A DNA stretch of 7,165 nucleotides. Origin: RUG472 sp045224495 (GTDB lineage: Bacteria; Bacillota; Clostridia; Christensenellales; CAG-138). The stretch lies in contig JBGVAK010000093.1 of NCBI GenBank assembly GCA_045224495.1, positions 1 to 7,165 on the forward strand, in the 5' to 3' direction. Numbering within the stretch: position 1 is the stretch's first letter; every line of letters starts with the position of its first letter. Both the position numbers and the translations under genes were made by a program. Below are positions 1-6,191 of this stretch, one piece after another. The notes beneath the pieces are model-generated. The model searched no databases, was not told the origin of the DNA, and saw nothing but the letters and a program-made list of their open reading frames with translations.

Positions 1-1206
1 CTTCTGGTCGTAGCCGCCGGCGCCCATCATCATGGGGACCACGGAGGTGGCCATGGGGGTCATGACGGAGCACATGGAGCCGATGTAGCACATCTCCATG
101 AGGCCCCGGGGGTCGCACTTCAACGACATGGAGGTCAGGATCACCAGGGGGATCAGGATCTTGCTGACCGCCCGGTTGTAGAGGAGGGAAGTCATGACGA
201 AGGCCGCCAGGAAGAAAATTGCGCCCAGGACGTAGCTGTTCTGGACCCCGCCCAGGAGCCCCGCCACGGCGTCCCCCACCAGCTCGCCCGCGCCGGTGTT
301 GGCAAAGGCGCTGCCCAGGGTCACCACGCCCACGTAGAGCATGATGATATCGAGGCACATGCTGTTGATGGCTTCCCGCTCCGTGAGCACGCCCGTGAGC
401 ACCAGGAAGGCGGCGCCGCAGGCCGGGATGATCCAGGAGGGCAGGCCGAAGGACTGGAAGATGAGGCAGACGATGACGCTGAAGAAGACCACGTAGCCGA
501 TGACCTCCCGCACCGGGGACAGGGGCTCCTTCTGGGCCTTCTTCCGGGCCTCCACCATGCTGATGGGCACGATGGGCTCATCGGGGGCGAACCGGGGCGC
601 GAAGAAGATGGCCCACACCAGGACGAAAGCCGCCACGAAGACCTTGATGTTCATCTGGGTGAACATGGTGAACTGATAGTCCGTGATGCCGTACTCCAGG
701 AGGTAGCCGTTGTCCTCGATGAAGGTGGCGGCGTAGGGGCCCACGGGCATGATGGTGAAGGAGGTGGCCACGGTCACGAGACCGATGGAGTACATCATCT
801 TGGAGGGGCTCACCTTCATCTCCTCACACATGGCGATGACCAGGGGGCACACCAGGGCGAACAGGGCCGTGATGCTGGGGATGAACTGGCCCAGCAGGAA
901 GGTCACCAGCACGTACCCGGCCAGGACCTTGGTGAAGGAACCCTTGGAGACCCGGTACACCAGCTTGGAAAGCTTCTCCACCATCTGCGTCCGCCCCAGG
1001 CCCGCCGCGATGATGAACATGGAGATCATGGTGATGACCGTGCTGCTGCCTATATTCCCCAGAGCCGTCTTGGAGTCCACACAGCCCGTGACCACCAGCA
1101 CCAGGAGCCCGATCATGGCCGTCAAGGCCATGGGGAACCGGTGCAGGGAAAAGCTGATGATCATGAACAGAAATACGCCCAGGGTGATGATCATTCTCGC
1201 ATCCAT
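1..1206 (-). CDS. SLC13/DASS-like anion permease (3' end outside window)
   Basis: Integral membrane carrier, probably a sodium- or proton-coupled transporter of dicarboxylates, citrate or a similar anion in the cytoplasmic membrane. The substrate cannot be read from sequence. The frame stays open for 402 codons to the window edge, so the C-terminus is missing; SLC13-type carriers are usually about 430-500 residues. I count roughly ten to twelve hydrophobic segments (about 5-20, 26-42, 54-72, 94-125, 136-160, 186-204, 236-274, 283-303, 324-343, 346-395) with a charged cytoplasmic-type loop near 205-235. The two inverted-repeat halves are visible: the re-entrant/unwound region QFIPSITALF (107-116) in the first and the run around LLYNRAVSKI (341-350) in the second, followed by MTPMATSVVP (382-391). 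Start ATG at 1206 is preceded by AAGGGA at 1216-1221, nine bases away. It lies 74 bases after the secreted beta-module gene and has no obvious promoter of its own, so co-transcription is likely. An ArsB/CitM-type relative is the alternative assignment. Confidence 0.75.
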   Translation of the reverse strand, partial: MDARMIITLGVFLFMIISFSLHRFPMALTAMIGLLVLVVTGCVDSKTALGNIGSSTVITMISMFIIAAGLGRTQMVEKLSKLVYRVSKGSFTKVLAGYVLVTFLLGQFIPSITALFALVCPLVIAMCEEMKVSPSKMMYSIGLVTVATSFTIMPVGPYAATFIEDNGYLLEYGITDYQFTMFTQMNIKVFVAAFVLVWAIFFAPRFAPDEPIVPISMVEARKKAQKEPLSPVREVIGYVVFFSVIVCLIFQSFGLPSWIIPACGAAFLVLTGVLTEREAINSMCLDIIMLYVGVVTLGSAFANTGAGELVGDAVAGLLGGVQNSYVLGAIFFLAAFVMTSLLYNRAVSKILIPLVILTSMSLKCDPRGLMEMCYIGSMCSVMTPMATSVVPMMMGAGGYDQK

Positions 1207-1236
1207 CGTTTTCTATCCCTTACGGTTGCATACTAC

Positions 1237-1271
1237 GGGCCTGCCCAGGGGTCTCCCCTTCCGGTAGGCCC
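1237..1271. other. Intergenic imperfect hairpin without U-tract
   Basis: Outer arms GGGCCTGCC (1237-1245) and GGTAGGCCC (1263-1271) pair with one wobble or mismatch. An inner stem AGGGG/CCCCT (1247-1251 with 1255-1259) closes a three-base loop. It sits between the secreted-protein stop and the permease ribosome binding site. Read leftward it has no T-run after it (a run of five T precedes it), so it is not a standard terminator. It could be a partial attenuator, a processing or stability element, or chance in GC-rich DNA. Confidence 0.45.
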
Positions 1272-1280
1272 GAAAAATCG

Positions 1281-2546
1281 TCACATTTCCTTCTCGAAAA
1301 CCATCTCCACGGCGTCGGTGCCGGGGATGAGCGTCAGGTTCGTGCCGTCGTAGGACAGGGTGAAGATCTCCGTGCCGGCCACAGACAGCAGCACCGAACC
1401 GTCCTCCTGGAGGGACCATTCCAGATCGTTCTCCGAGTTGTCGGTGCTCAGGGAGGCGGTGCCGTCCTCCTTCAGGATCAAAGTCATGGAGGTGCCCATA
1501 GAGGACGCGGGGATCTCCATGCCCATGGCCTTGGCCTTGGTGAAGGTCCAGGTGCCCACCAGGCTGTCGGCCCCCACGGCGCCGGTCTGGCCCTTGTTCT
1601 CCTCCGTGGCGGTGCCGTTCATCAGCGCTTCGACCTCCGCCGCCGGGGCGAACTCGATGGACTCATCTTCCACGCTCAGGAAGATATGGTCCCCTTCCCG
1701 GGTAAAGTTGATGCTCTCGCCGTCCACGCTGATGGTGTCCTCCGTCCAGGTGAACTCCTCGGCCTCCTCCGGATCCATGAACTGCAGCCGGCCCGTGCCG
1801 TCGCCGCGGAACAGGATGAAAAACTCCTTGGGATCCATGCCCATGGCGGTCAGGAAGGGGATCAGGTCCATGGTCTGGCCTTCGGTGGTCATGCGATAGC
1901 CGTAGTAGATGTCGCCGCCCTCAGCCGTGGCAGGCGCCGGAGCCGCCTGGCGCTGGAAGGTGACGTCGCCGTCGTACTCGGTGTTCACGACGACCGTGTC
2001 GCCTTCAAAGGTCAAGCCGCACAGATAGCTGTCGAAGAGGAGGTAGCAGTATCTGTTGTCCACGTCCTCCAAACCTGCCCAATAGGGCATCAGGGAGCCC
2101 CAGAAGACGTCCATTACGGCCTCGGAGTCCGTGAACACGCCCTCTCCGTCGGCGTTCAGGACCAGCTTGCTCCCGTCCTCGGCAAGATAGGTCCCGGCAA
2201 AGGCGGTGCCCTCCCACTCGCCCAGAGCATAGGCCTCGCCCTTGCCCTGATAGCGCAGCGCCATGGCCATATTGTTATAGGTGAAGAACAACACATCGCC
2301 CATGGTCGTGAAGGGCAGCACCACATGCTCGATCTCCAGCGAATCCTCCGTCCAGATGACGCCGTTGGCCTCATACTGTTCGGTAACGTAGTTGAGGACG
2401 CCTACGCCCTTCTCGTCCAGATACAAAACCTCCGTGCCGGCTTCGGAGACGTACAGGCCCGCCTGGAGCCCTCCCTCTGCGGCGAAGGTGGGCAGGGCCA
2501 CCAGCAGCAACAGGGTGACCAGCAAAATCGATACTGCGCGTTTCAT
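1281..2546 (-). CDS. Secreted protein of four lipocalin-like beta modules
   Basis: An exported protein of 421 residues with unknown function. Residues 1-22 form a typical Sec signal peptide: MKR, a leucine/valine-rich core, then LPTFA followed by AEGG as a likely signal peptidase I site. There is no lipobox cysteine and no LPXTG or C-terminal membrane anchor, so it is probably released. The mature part is acidic and rich in beta strands, and divides into four similar blocks at about 24-100, 101-200, 210-300 and 326-421. They are joined by a short Ala/Pro linker (200-209) and a Glu/Thr/Gly linker (302-326). Recurrent elements are G-x-Y/W openings (GLYVSE 30-35, GTYLAEDG 118-125, GTWTF 331-335), a strand-turn with D/E-G-x-G/A, and WTED at 65-68 and 267-270. 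The only cysteines, C167 and C176, lie in block 2 and could form a disulfide. An upstream in-frame ATG at 2612 lies inside the -35 hexamer, so the start at 2546 is preferred; AGGAGG lies at 2559-2564. The lipocalin-like label is a fold-level inference. Confidence 0.7.
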   Translation of the reverse strand: MKRAVSILLVTLLLLVALPTFAAEGGLQAGLYVSEAGTEVLYLDEKGVGVLNYVTEQYEANGVIWTEDSLEIEHVVLPFTTMGDVLFFTYNNMAMALRYQGKGEAYALGEWEGTAFAGTYLAEDGSKLVLNADGEGVFTDSEAVMDVFWGSLMPYWAGLEDVDNRYCYLLFDSYLCGLTFEGDTVVVNTEYDGDVTFQRQAAPAPATAEGGDIYYGYRMTTEGQTMDLIPFLTAMGMDPKEFFILFRGDGTGRLQFMDPEEAEEFTWTEDTISVDGESINFTREGDHIFLSVEDESIEFAPAAEVEALMNGTATEENKGQTGAVGADSLVGTWTFTKAKAMGMEIPASSMGTSMTLILKEDGTASLSTDNSENDLEWSLQEDGSVLLSVAGTEIFTLSYDGTNLTLIPGTDAVEMVFEKEM

Positions 2547-2583
2547 CTTGTTCCTGTTCCTCCTTGGATAATGATTCGTTTTG

Positions 2584-2612
2584 ATAATATATTCCCCCCG
2601 GGACGTTGTCAA
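2584..2612 (-). promoter_or_regulatory. Sigma-A promoter of the secreted beta-module gene
   Basis: On the minus strand a perfect -35 TTGACA (2607-2612) is followed by a 17-base spacer and a -10 TATTAT (2584-2589). Transcription would begin near 2577, leaving an untranslated leader of about 30 bases that carries AAGGAGG. This is one of the best promoter matches in the window and predicts strong expression. The C- and G-rich spacer core is unusual. The element makes the longer upstream start impossible on this transcript. Confidence 0.82.
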
Positions 2613-2654
2613 GAGCCAGGCCCCTTTTACAACCTTTCTGGCAGTATTTCCCTA

Positions 2655-3422
2655 TTAAAACGGCTTTTTCAGGGCCAGCTGCGTCTCCGGTTCGATGTTG
2701 AACCGTCTGGCGTAGGCCATGGCCAGCCGGACCTGCTCGGGATCGGCCACGTCCTTCGGCGCGTGGGCGTCTGAGCCCAGGACCACCCGGCACCCGGCCT
2801 CCTTCACCAGGGGCCAAAACCGGTCGTCGGGGTAGTTGCGGCCCGTCCTGAGACCCAGGATGTTGATCTCCAGGGGCACGTCCAGCTCCTTCGCCCTTCG
2901 GCAAAGCCTGGCCATCTCCGCCTCGTAGACCCGGTCCGGCCCCGTGAAATGGAACAGATCCGGATGGGCTACGTAGGTGTACTTCCCCGTCTCCATGCCC
3001 GCGACGACCACGTCCACATAGGTGTGCAGGGCCGCCCGGCTGGTCTGCTCGGCGGGATTGTAGATGGTCTCCCGGCTGTCGTTGAAGTGCCCGGCCAGGA
3101 GCAGGTAGTCCACGGGGTAGGGGCTGAGCAGCTCCAGCATGCTCTCGAACAAGTCCGGATAGTACTCCGCCTCGAAGCCCAGGCGCACGTCGATCTCCTG
3201 CTTATACTCCGCCCGTAGCCGCAGCACGCTCTCCACATAGTCCTCCAGCTGCCGGATGGGCACCCGAAAATGGGACTCGTGGCCGTCCGGGAAGGGCATG
3301 GGCACATGGTCCGAAAACCCCAGGACTTTCAAACCTCTTTCGATACCTTTTTCCACATATTCCCTGTCCTTCCCCACGGCATGCCCGCAGCGGTAGGTAT
3401 GGGTGTGATAGTTGGCGATCAT
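2655..3422 (-). CDS. hisK: Histidinol-phosphatase, PHP family (HisK/HisJ type)
   Basis: Cytoplasmic metal-dependent phosphatase, predicted to hydrolyse L-histidinol phosphate to histidinol, the penultimate stage of histidine synthesis. The 255-residue protein shows the PHP metal-site motifs in order: YHTHT with H6 and H8, C12-G-H14, GFSDH (35-39), GFEAEY with E84 and E86, AGHF with H112, AHPD with H153, and GSDAH with D218 and H220. PHP histidinol phosphatases are about 250-270 residues, so it looks complete. The longest open frame begins at 3461, but the -10 box at 3464-3469 would place the RNA start near 3457, inside that extension. The second ATG at 3422 therefore fits, directly before the first metal motif. 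Its ribosome binding site is modest (AAAGGA 3435-3440, 12 bases away, or AGGAAG abutting the ATG). No other his gene is present, so it is an orphan outside a his operon, as is common for this family in Firmicutes. A related PHP phosphoesterase with another substrate cannot be excluded. Confidence 0.85.
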   Translation of the reverse strand: MIANYHTHTYRCGHAVGKDREYVEKGIERGLKVLGFSDHVPMPFPDGHESHFRVPIRQLEDYVESVLRLRAEYKQEIDVRLGFEAEYYPDLFESMLELLSPYPVDYLLLAGHFNDSRETIYNPAEQTSRAALHTYVDVVVAGMETGKYTYVAHPDLFHFTGPDRVYEAEMARLCRRAKELDVPLEINILGLRTGRNYPDDRFWPLVKEAGCRVVLGSDAHAPKDVADPEQVRLAMAYARRFNIEPETQLALKKPF

Positions 3423-3463
3423 CTTCCTGTTGTTTCCTTTATCCTTCGTTCTATTTATCATAG

Positions 3464-3492
3464 ATTATAGCAGGTCCGGCAAAATGTGCAAA
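3464..3492 (-). promoter_or_regulatory. Extended -10 promoter of hisK
   Basis: On the minus strand a perfect -10 TATAAT (3464-3469) is preceded by TGC, giving an extended -10 (TGn). A weak -35 TTTGCA (3487-3492) sits 17 bases further upstream. The predicted RNA start near 3457 excludes the ATG at 3461 and supports translation from 3422. It is divergent from the guaA promoter; the two -35 boxes are 16 bases apart, so the polymerases would bind adjacent, non-overlapping sites. Confidence 0.75.
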
Positions 3493-3508
3493 CCCCCAAA
3501 ACTGCTTC

Positions 3509-3537
3509 TTGCGGGATGGCAAATATCATGATATCAT
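3509..3537 (+). promoter_or_regulatory. Promoter of guaA with extended -10
   Basis: TTGCGG (3509-3514), a 17-base spacer and TATCAT (3532-3537) preceded by TGA form a plausible extended -10 promoter with transcription from about 3544. An alternative -10 TATTAT at 3542-3547, also preceded by TGT, would start the RNA almost on the ribosome binding site and is less likely. No purine riboswitch fits in the roughly 25-base leader. Confidence 0.6.
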
Positions 3538-3538
3538 G
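3523..3538. repeat. Palindrome and tandem repeat over the guaA -10 region
   Basis: ATATCATG occurs twice in direct tandem (3523-3530 and 3531-3538). The first copy plus four bases gives a perfect 12-base palindrome, ATATCATGATAT (3523-3534). The element overlaps the extended -10 of the guaA promoter, which is a position where a repressor would block transcription. It may simply be an AT-rich promoter coincidence; no known purine regulator site was recognised. Confidence 0.5.
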
Positions 3539-3568
3539 TGTTATTATCAGAAATTTGGAGGTAAGCCC

Positions 3569-4555
3569 ATGCAGCAGCTTTTGGTACGTCCCGAGAACAT
3601 GAAACGAATCGATACGCCAGAACTGGCGAAGGCGTATATCGACGAACAGGTGGCCGCCATCCGGGCGCAGGTGGGCGACGGCAAGGTGCTGCTGGCCCTG
3701 TCCGGCGGCGTGGATTCCTCTGTGGTGGCAGCGCTCCTCATCCGGGCCATCGGCGATAAGCTGGTGGCGGTCCACGTGAACCACGGTCTCCTCAGAAAGG
3801 GCGAGCCGGAGCAGGTCATCAAGGTGTTCCGGAACCAGATGCACGCCAACCTCATCTACGTGGACGCCGTAGACCGGTTCCTGGACAAGCTGGCGGGCGT
3901 CAGCGACCCCGAGACCAAGCGGAAGATCATCGGCAAGGAGTTCATCGACGTCTTTGCCGAGGAGGCTCGCAAGCTCACCGGCATCAAATTCCTGGCCCAG
4001 GGCACCATCTGGCCCGACATCTTGGAGAGCGAAGCGGGCATCAAGGCCCATCACAACGCCGGCGGCCTGCCCGAGGATTTGAGCTTCGAGCTGGTGGAGC
4101 CGGTCCGCATCCTCTTCAAGGACGAGGTGCGCATGGTGGGCAAGACCTTGGGGCTCCCCGACAGCATGGTCTACCGGCAGCCCTTCCCCGGCCCCGGCCT
4201 GGGCGTGCGGTGCGTGGGCGCCATCACCCGGGATCGCCTCGAGGCCGTGCGGGAATCCGACGCCATCCTCCGGGAGGAGTTCGCCGCGGCAGGCCTTGAG
4301 GGCAAGGTGTGGCAGTACTTCACCGTGGTCCCCGACATGAAGAGCACGGGCATCAAGAACGGCAAGCGGACCTTCGACTGGATGGTCATCATCCGGGCGG
4401 TGAACTCCCTGGACGCCACCTCCGCCACCGTCGAGGAGGTGCCCTACCCCCTGCTCCTCAAGATCCGGGACCGGATCTTCAAGGAGGTCAAGGGCGTGAA
4501 CCGGGTGCTCTACGACCTTTCCAGCAAGCCACTCGCTACCATCGAGTACGAGTAA
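3569..4555 (+). CDS. guaA: GMP synthase, stand-alone ATP-pyrophosphatase subunit (GuaA-B type)
   Basis: Activates XMP by adenylylation and uses ammonia to form GMP, the last step of guanine nucleotide synthesis. The 328-residue protein is only the C-terminal half of normal bacterial GuaA (about 510-525 residues): it begins just before the ATP-PPase domain and has no glutaminase domain. Visible motifs are the PP-loop SGGVDSS (45-51), QGTIWPDILES (144-154), KAHHNAGGLP (159-168), RQPFPGPGLGVR (203-214), the C-terminal dimerisation domain with WQYF (248-251) and RTFDWMV (267-273), and the terminal LATIEYE. The region after ILES lacks the about eight-residue insertion of E. coli GuaA, and with RQPFPGPGL and WQYF it resembles the archaeal split subunit (comparison from memory). 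GGAGG (3557-3561), seven bases before ATG 3569, fixes the start over an upstream in-frame ATG at 3509. At 70-73 it reads VNHG where GuaA usually has VDNG or VDTG. The glutaminase partner, if any, must be encoded elsewhere; alternatively the enzyme uses free ammonia. Confidence 0.9.
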   Translation: MQQLLVRPENMKRIDTPELAKAYIDEQVAAIRAQVGDGKVLLALSGGVDSSVVAALLIRAIGDKLVAVHVNHGLLRKGEPEQVIKVFRNQMHANLIYVDAVDRFLDKLAGVSDPETKRKIIGKEFIDVFAEEARKLTGIKFLAQGTIWPDILESEAGIKAHHNAGGLPEDLSFELVEPVRILFKDEVRMVGKTLGLPDSMVYRQPFPGPGLGVRCVGAITRDRLEAVRESDAILREEFAAAGLEGKVWQYFTVVPDMKSTGIKNGKRTFDWMVIIRAVNSLDATSATVEEVPYPLLLKIRDRIFKEVKGVNRVLYDLSSKPLATIEYE

Positions 4556-4563
4556 GCGAAACG

Positions 4564-4601
4564 AAGAGGAGAGCCTCAAAACGGCTCTCCTTTTATATTT
4601 T
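4564..4601 (+). terminator. Rho-independent terminator of guaA
   Basis: GGAGAGCC (4568-4575) pairs with GGCTCTCC (4583-4590) around a seven-base loop, extended by A4567-T4591, and is followed by TTTTATATTTT. It begins about ten bases after the guaA stop codon. It separates guaA from the downstream permease, which has its own promoter. Confidence 0.9.
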
Positions 4602-4620
4602 GGGGCATACCTGTTTTTGA

Positions 4621-4649
4621 TTGACTTTCCCTTTCTCACCCAATATACT
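4621..4649 (+). promoter_or_regulatory. Sigma-A promoter of the NCS2 permease gene
   Basis: TTGACT (4621-4626), a 17-base spacer and TATACT (4644-4649) match the consensus at ten of twelve positions. RNA would start near 4656, giving a leader of about 26 bases that contains AAGGAGGG (4668-4675). The leader is too short for a purine riboswitch. Confidence 0.8.
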
Positions 4650-4681
4650 ATATATGTAAACCAATGCAAGGAGGGAAAATA

Positions 4682-6130
4682 ATGGAAAAGAAACCGGTCT
4701 ACACCTCGCCCTATGAACTGGACGGACGGATCCCGCTGGGCCAGGCCATCCCCCTGGGCCTGCAGCACGTCCTCGCCATGTTTGTCGGCAACCTGTCGCC
4801 CCTGCTGATCATCTTGGGCACCTGCGGGCTCACCGTGGACGCCGGGTTCAGCGCCCTGCGCGTGACGCTGCTGCAGAACGCCATGGTGATCGCGGGCCTC
4901 GTCACCTTCATTCAGCTGTACCCCATCGGCCCCATCGGCGGCAGGCTCCCCATCGTCATGGGCACCTCCTCCGGCTTCATCGGCATCAACAACTCCATCG
5001 CCATCAGCACCATGGGCGGCATCGCGGCGGGCACCATCATGACGGACGCCAACGCGGGCATCTTCGCCTACGGCGTGCTCATGGGCGCCTGCATCGTGGG
5101 CGGCGTGTTCGAAATGGGTCTCGGCTTCCTCATCAAGCCCCTCAGGAAGTTCTTCCCGTCCGTGGTCACCGGCACGGTGGTCATCGCCATCGGCCTTTCC
5201 CTGATCTCCGTGGGCATCAACTTCTTCGCCGGCGGCTCCGGCGTCAAGGACTTCGGGAGCCTGTGGAACCTGCTGCTGGGCCTCATCACCCTGGCCGCCA
5301 TTCTGGTGTTCAAGCATGGCTTCAAGGGCTTCCCCTCCATCGCCTCGGTGCTCATCGGCATCGTGATCGGCTACGTCGTGTCCCTGCTGATGGGCTTTGT
5401 GCTGCCCCGGGAGATCACCATCGGGGAGGCCACCGTGATCCCCGCCTATATCACCAAGTGGGAACAGGTGGGCGCCGCCAAGTGGTTTGCCCTGCCCCTG
5501 CCGCCCAAGGAGATCTTCACCAACATCCGCTTTAGGCTGGACGCCATCATCCCCATGTGCATCATGTTCATCGTGACCGCGGTGGAGACCATCGGCGACA
5601 CCTCCGGCGTGGTGGAGGGGGGCCTCGACCGGGCGCCCACGGACAAGGAGCTGTCCGGCGCCGTGGTCTGTGACGGCTTCGGCTCCGCCGTCGCCGCCCT
5701 GTTCGGGGTGCTGCCCAACACCTCCTTCAGCCAGAACGTGGGCCTCGTGGGCATGACCAAGGTGGTCAACCGCTTCGCCATCGCCATGGGCGCGGCCATC
5801 CTGGTGCTGGCGGGCCTGTTCCCCAAGATCGGGGCCATCATCAACATCATGCCTCAGCCCGTCCTGGGCGGGGCGGCGGTGTTCATGTTCGCCAGCATCG
5901 TGATCTCCGGCATCAATTTGATCACTAAAGAACCCCTGACCGGCCGGAACGCCACCATCGTGGCCATCGCGTTGGGCCTTGGCTTCGGCCTCGGCTCCTC
6001 CGCCGCCGCCCAGGCGTTCATGCCCCAATGGCTCAAATACATCTTCGGCGGCTCCGGCATCGTGCCCGCGGCCCTGATCGCCATCCTCCTGAACGTCATC
6101 ATCCCCAAGGACAAGGACGTGCAGGCGTGA
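4682..6130 (+). CDS. NCS2 family purine permease, probably xanthine
   Basis: Cytoplasmic membrane symporter that imports a nucleobase, most likely xanthine (or uric acid), less likely uracil. The 482-residue protein has the NCS2 14-segment core (7+7 inverted repeat). Q28-H29 lies in TM1, ETIGD (302-306) in TM8 supplies the conserved substrate-binding glutamate E302, and the nucleobase-ascorbate signature QNVGLVGMTK (351-360) fits [QEP]-N-x-G-x(4)-T-[RKG]. A glutamine in the first signature position is typical of xanthine/urate rather than uracil carriers. Length is close to that of Firmicute xanthine permeases, slightly longer than uracil permeases (about 430). AAGGAGGG lies six bases before ATG 4682; an earlier in-frame ATG at 4664 lies upstream of that site and is rejected. 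It follows guaA but is separately promoted and terminated, so the pair is a co-located purine module rather than one operon. No riboswitch is present. Specificity is inferred, not shown. Confidence 0.88.
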   Translation: MEKKPVYTSPYELDGRIPLGQAIPLGLQHVLAMFVGNLSPLLIILGTCGLTVDAGFSALRVTLLQNAMVIAGLVTFIQLYPIGPIGGRLPIVMGTSSGFIGINNSIAISTMGGIAAGTIMTDANAGIFAYGVLMGACIVGGVFEMGLGFLIKPLRKFFPSVVTGTVVIAIGLSLISVGINFFAGGSGVKDFGSLWNLLLGLITLAAILVFKHGFKGFPSIASVLIGIVIGYVVSLLMGFVLPREITIGEATVIPAYITKWEQVGAAKWFALPLPPKEIFTNIRFRLDAIIPMCIMFIVTAVETIGDTSGVVEGGLDRAPTDKELSGAVVCDGFGSAVAALFGVLPNTSFSQNVGLVGMTKVVNRFAIAMGAAILVLAGLFPKIGAIINIMPQPVLGGAAVFMFASIVISGINLITKEPLTGRNATIVAIALGLGFGLGSSAAAQAFMPQWLKYIFGGSGIVPAALIAILLNVIIPKDKDVQA

Positions 6131-6147
6131 TCCACACGTACCGCGTA

Positions 6148-6180
6148 AAAAAGGAGAGTCGCTTACCGGCTCTCCTTTTT
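6148..6180. terminator. Bidirectional terminator between permease gene and cbiC
   Basis: A-rich arm plus GGAGAGTCG (6153-6161) pairs with CGGCTCTCC (6167-6175) plus a T-run over a five-base loop, with one T-G wobble. Five A (6148-6152) face five T (6176-6180), so the hairpin has a U-tract in either direction. It lies between two convergent genes, 17 bases after the permease stop and 11 bases after the cbiC stop. Its stem core is nearly the same as that of the guaA terminator. Confidence 0.9.
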
Positions 6181-6191
6181 CATGCAGCGGG

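Noticed and set aside
1230..1258. Possible promoter for the SLC13-like permease (TAGTAT at 1230-1235)
   Set aside because: The -35 position holds GGGGAG, which does not resemble the consensus, and the spacer lies inside the hairpin.
749..1267. A 172-codon plus-strand open frame opposite the SLC13-like permease
   Set aside because: The opposite strand encodes a coherent multi-helix transporter through the whole stretch. The plus frame has no ribosome binding site and no plausible domain.
2613..2654. Possible terminator after hisK
   Set aside because: Only a five-base GCCAG/CTGGC pairing with a large loop is visible on the minus strand, and no T-run follows. Read-through into the secreted-protein gene cannot be excluded.
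1686..2774. A 362-codon plus-strand open frame opposite the secreted-protein gene and the end of hisK
   Set aside because: It crosses a promoter and two genes that have clear signals and homology, and its peptide shows no recognisable motif; it is an antisense shadow.
3470..3568. Possible purine riboswitch upstream of guaA
   Set aside because: There is no three-way junction pattern with the conserved loop sequences, and the predicted leader is only about 25 bases.
3458..6028. An 856-codon open frame on the minus strand, antisense to guaA and the permease gene
   Set aside because: The predicted peptide is a low-complexity mix rich in His, Asp, Gly and Ala, with no domain. It spans two real genes, a terminator and two promoters. 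Stop codons are rare in this antisense frame because the sense genes strongly prefer G or C in third positions.
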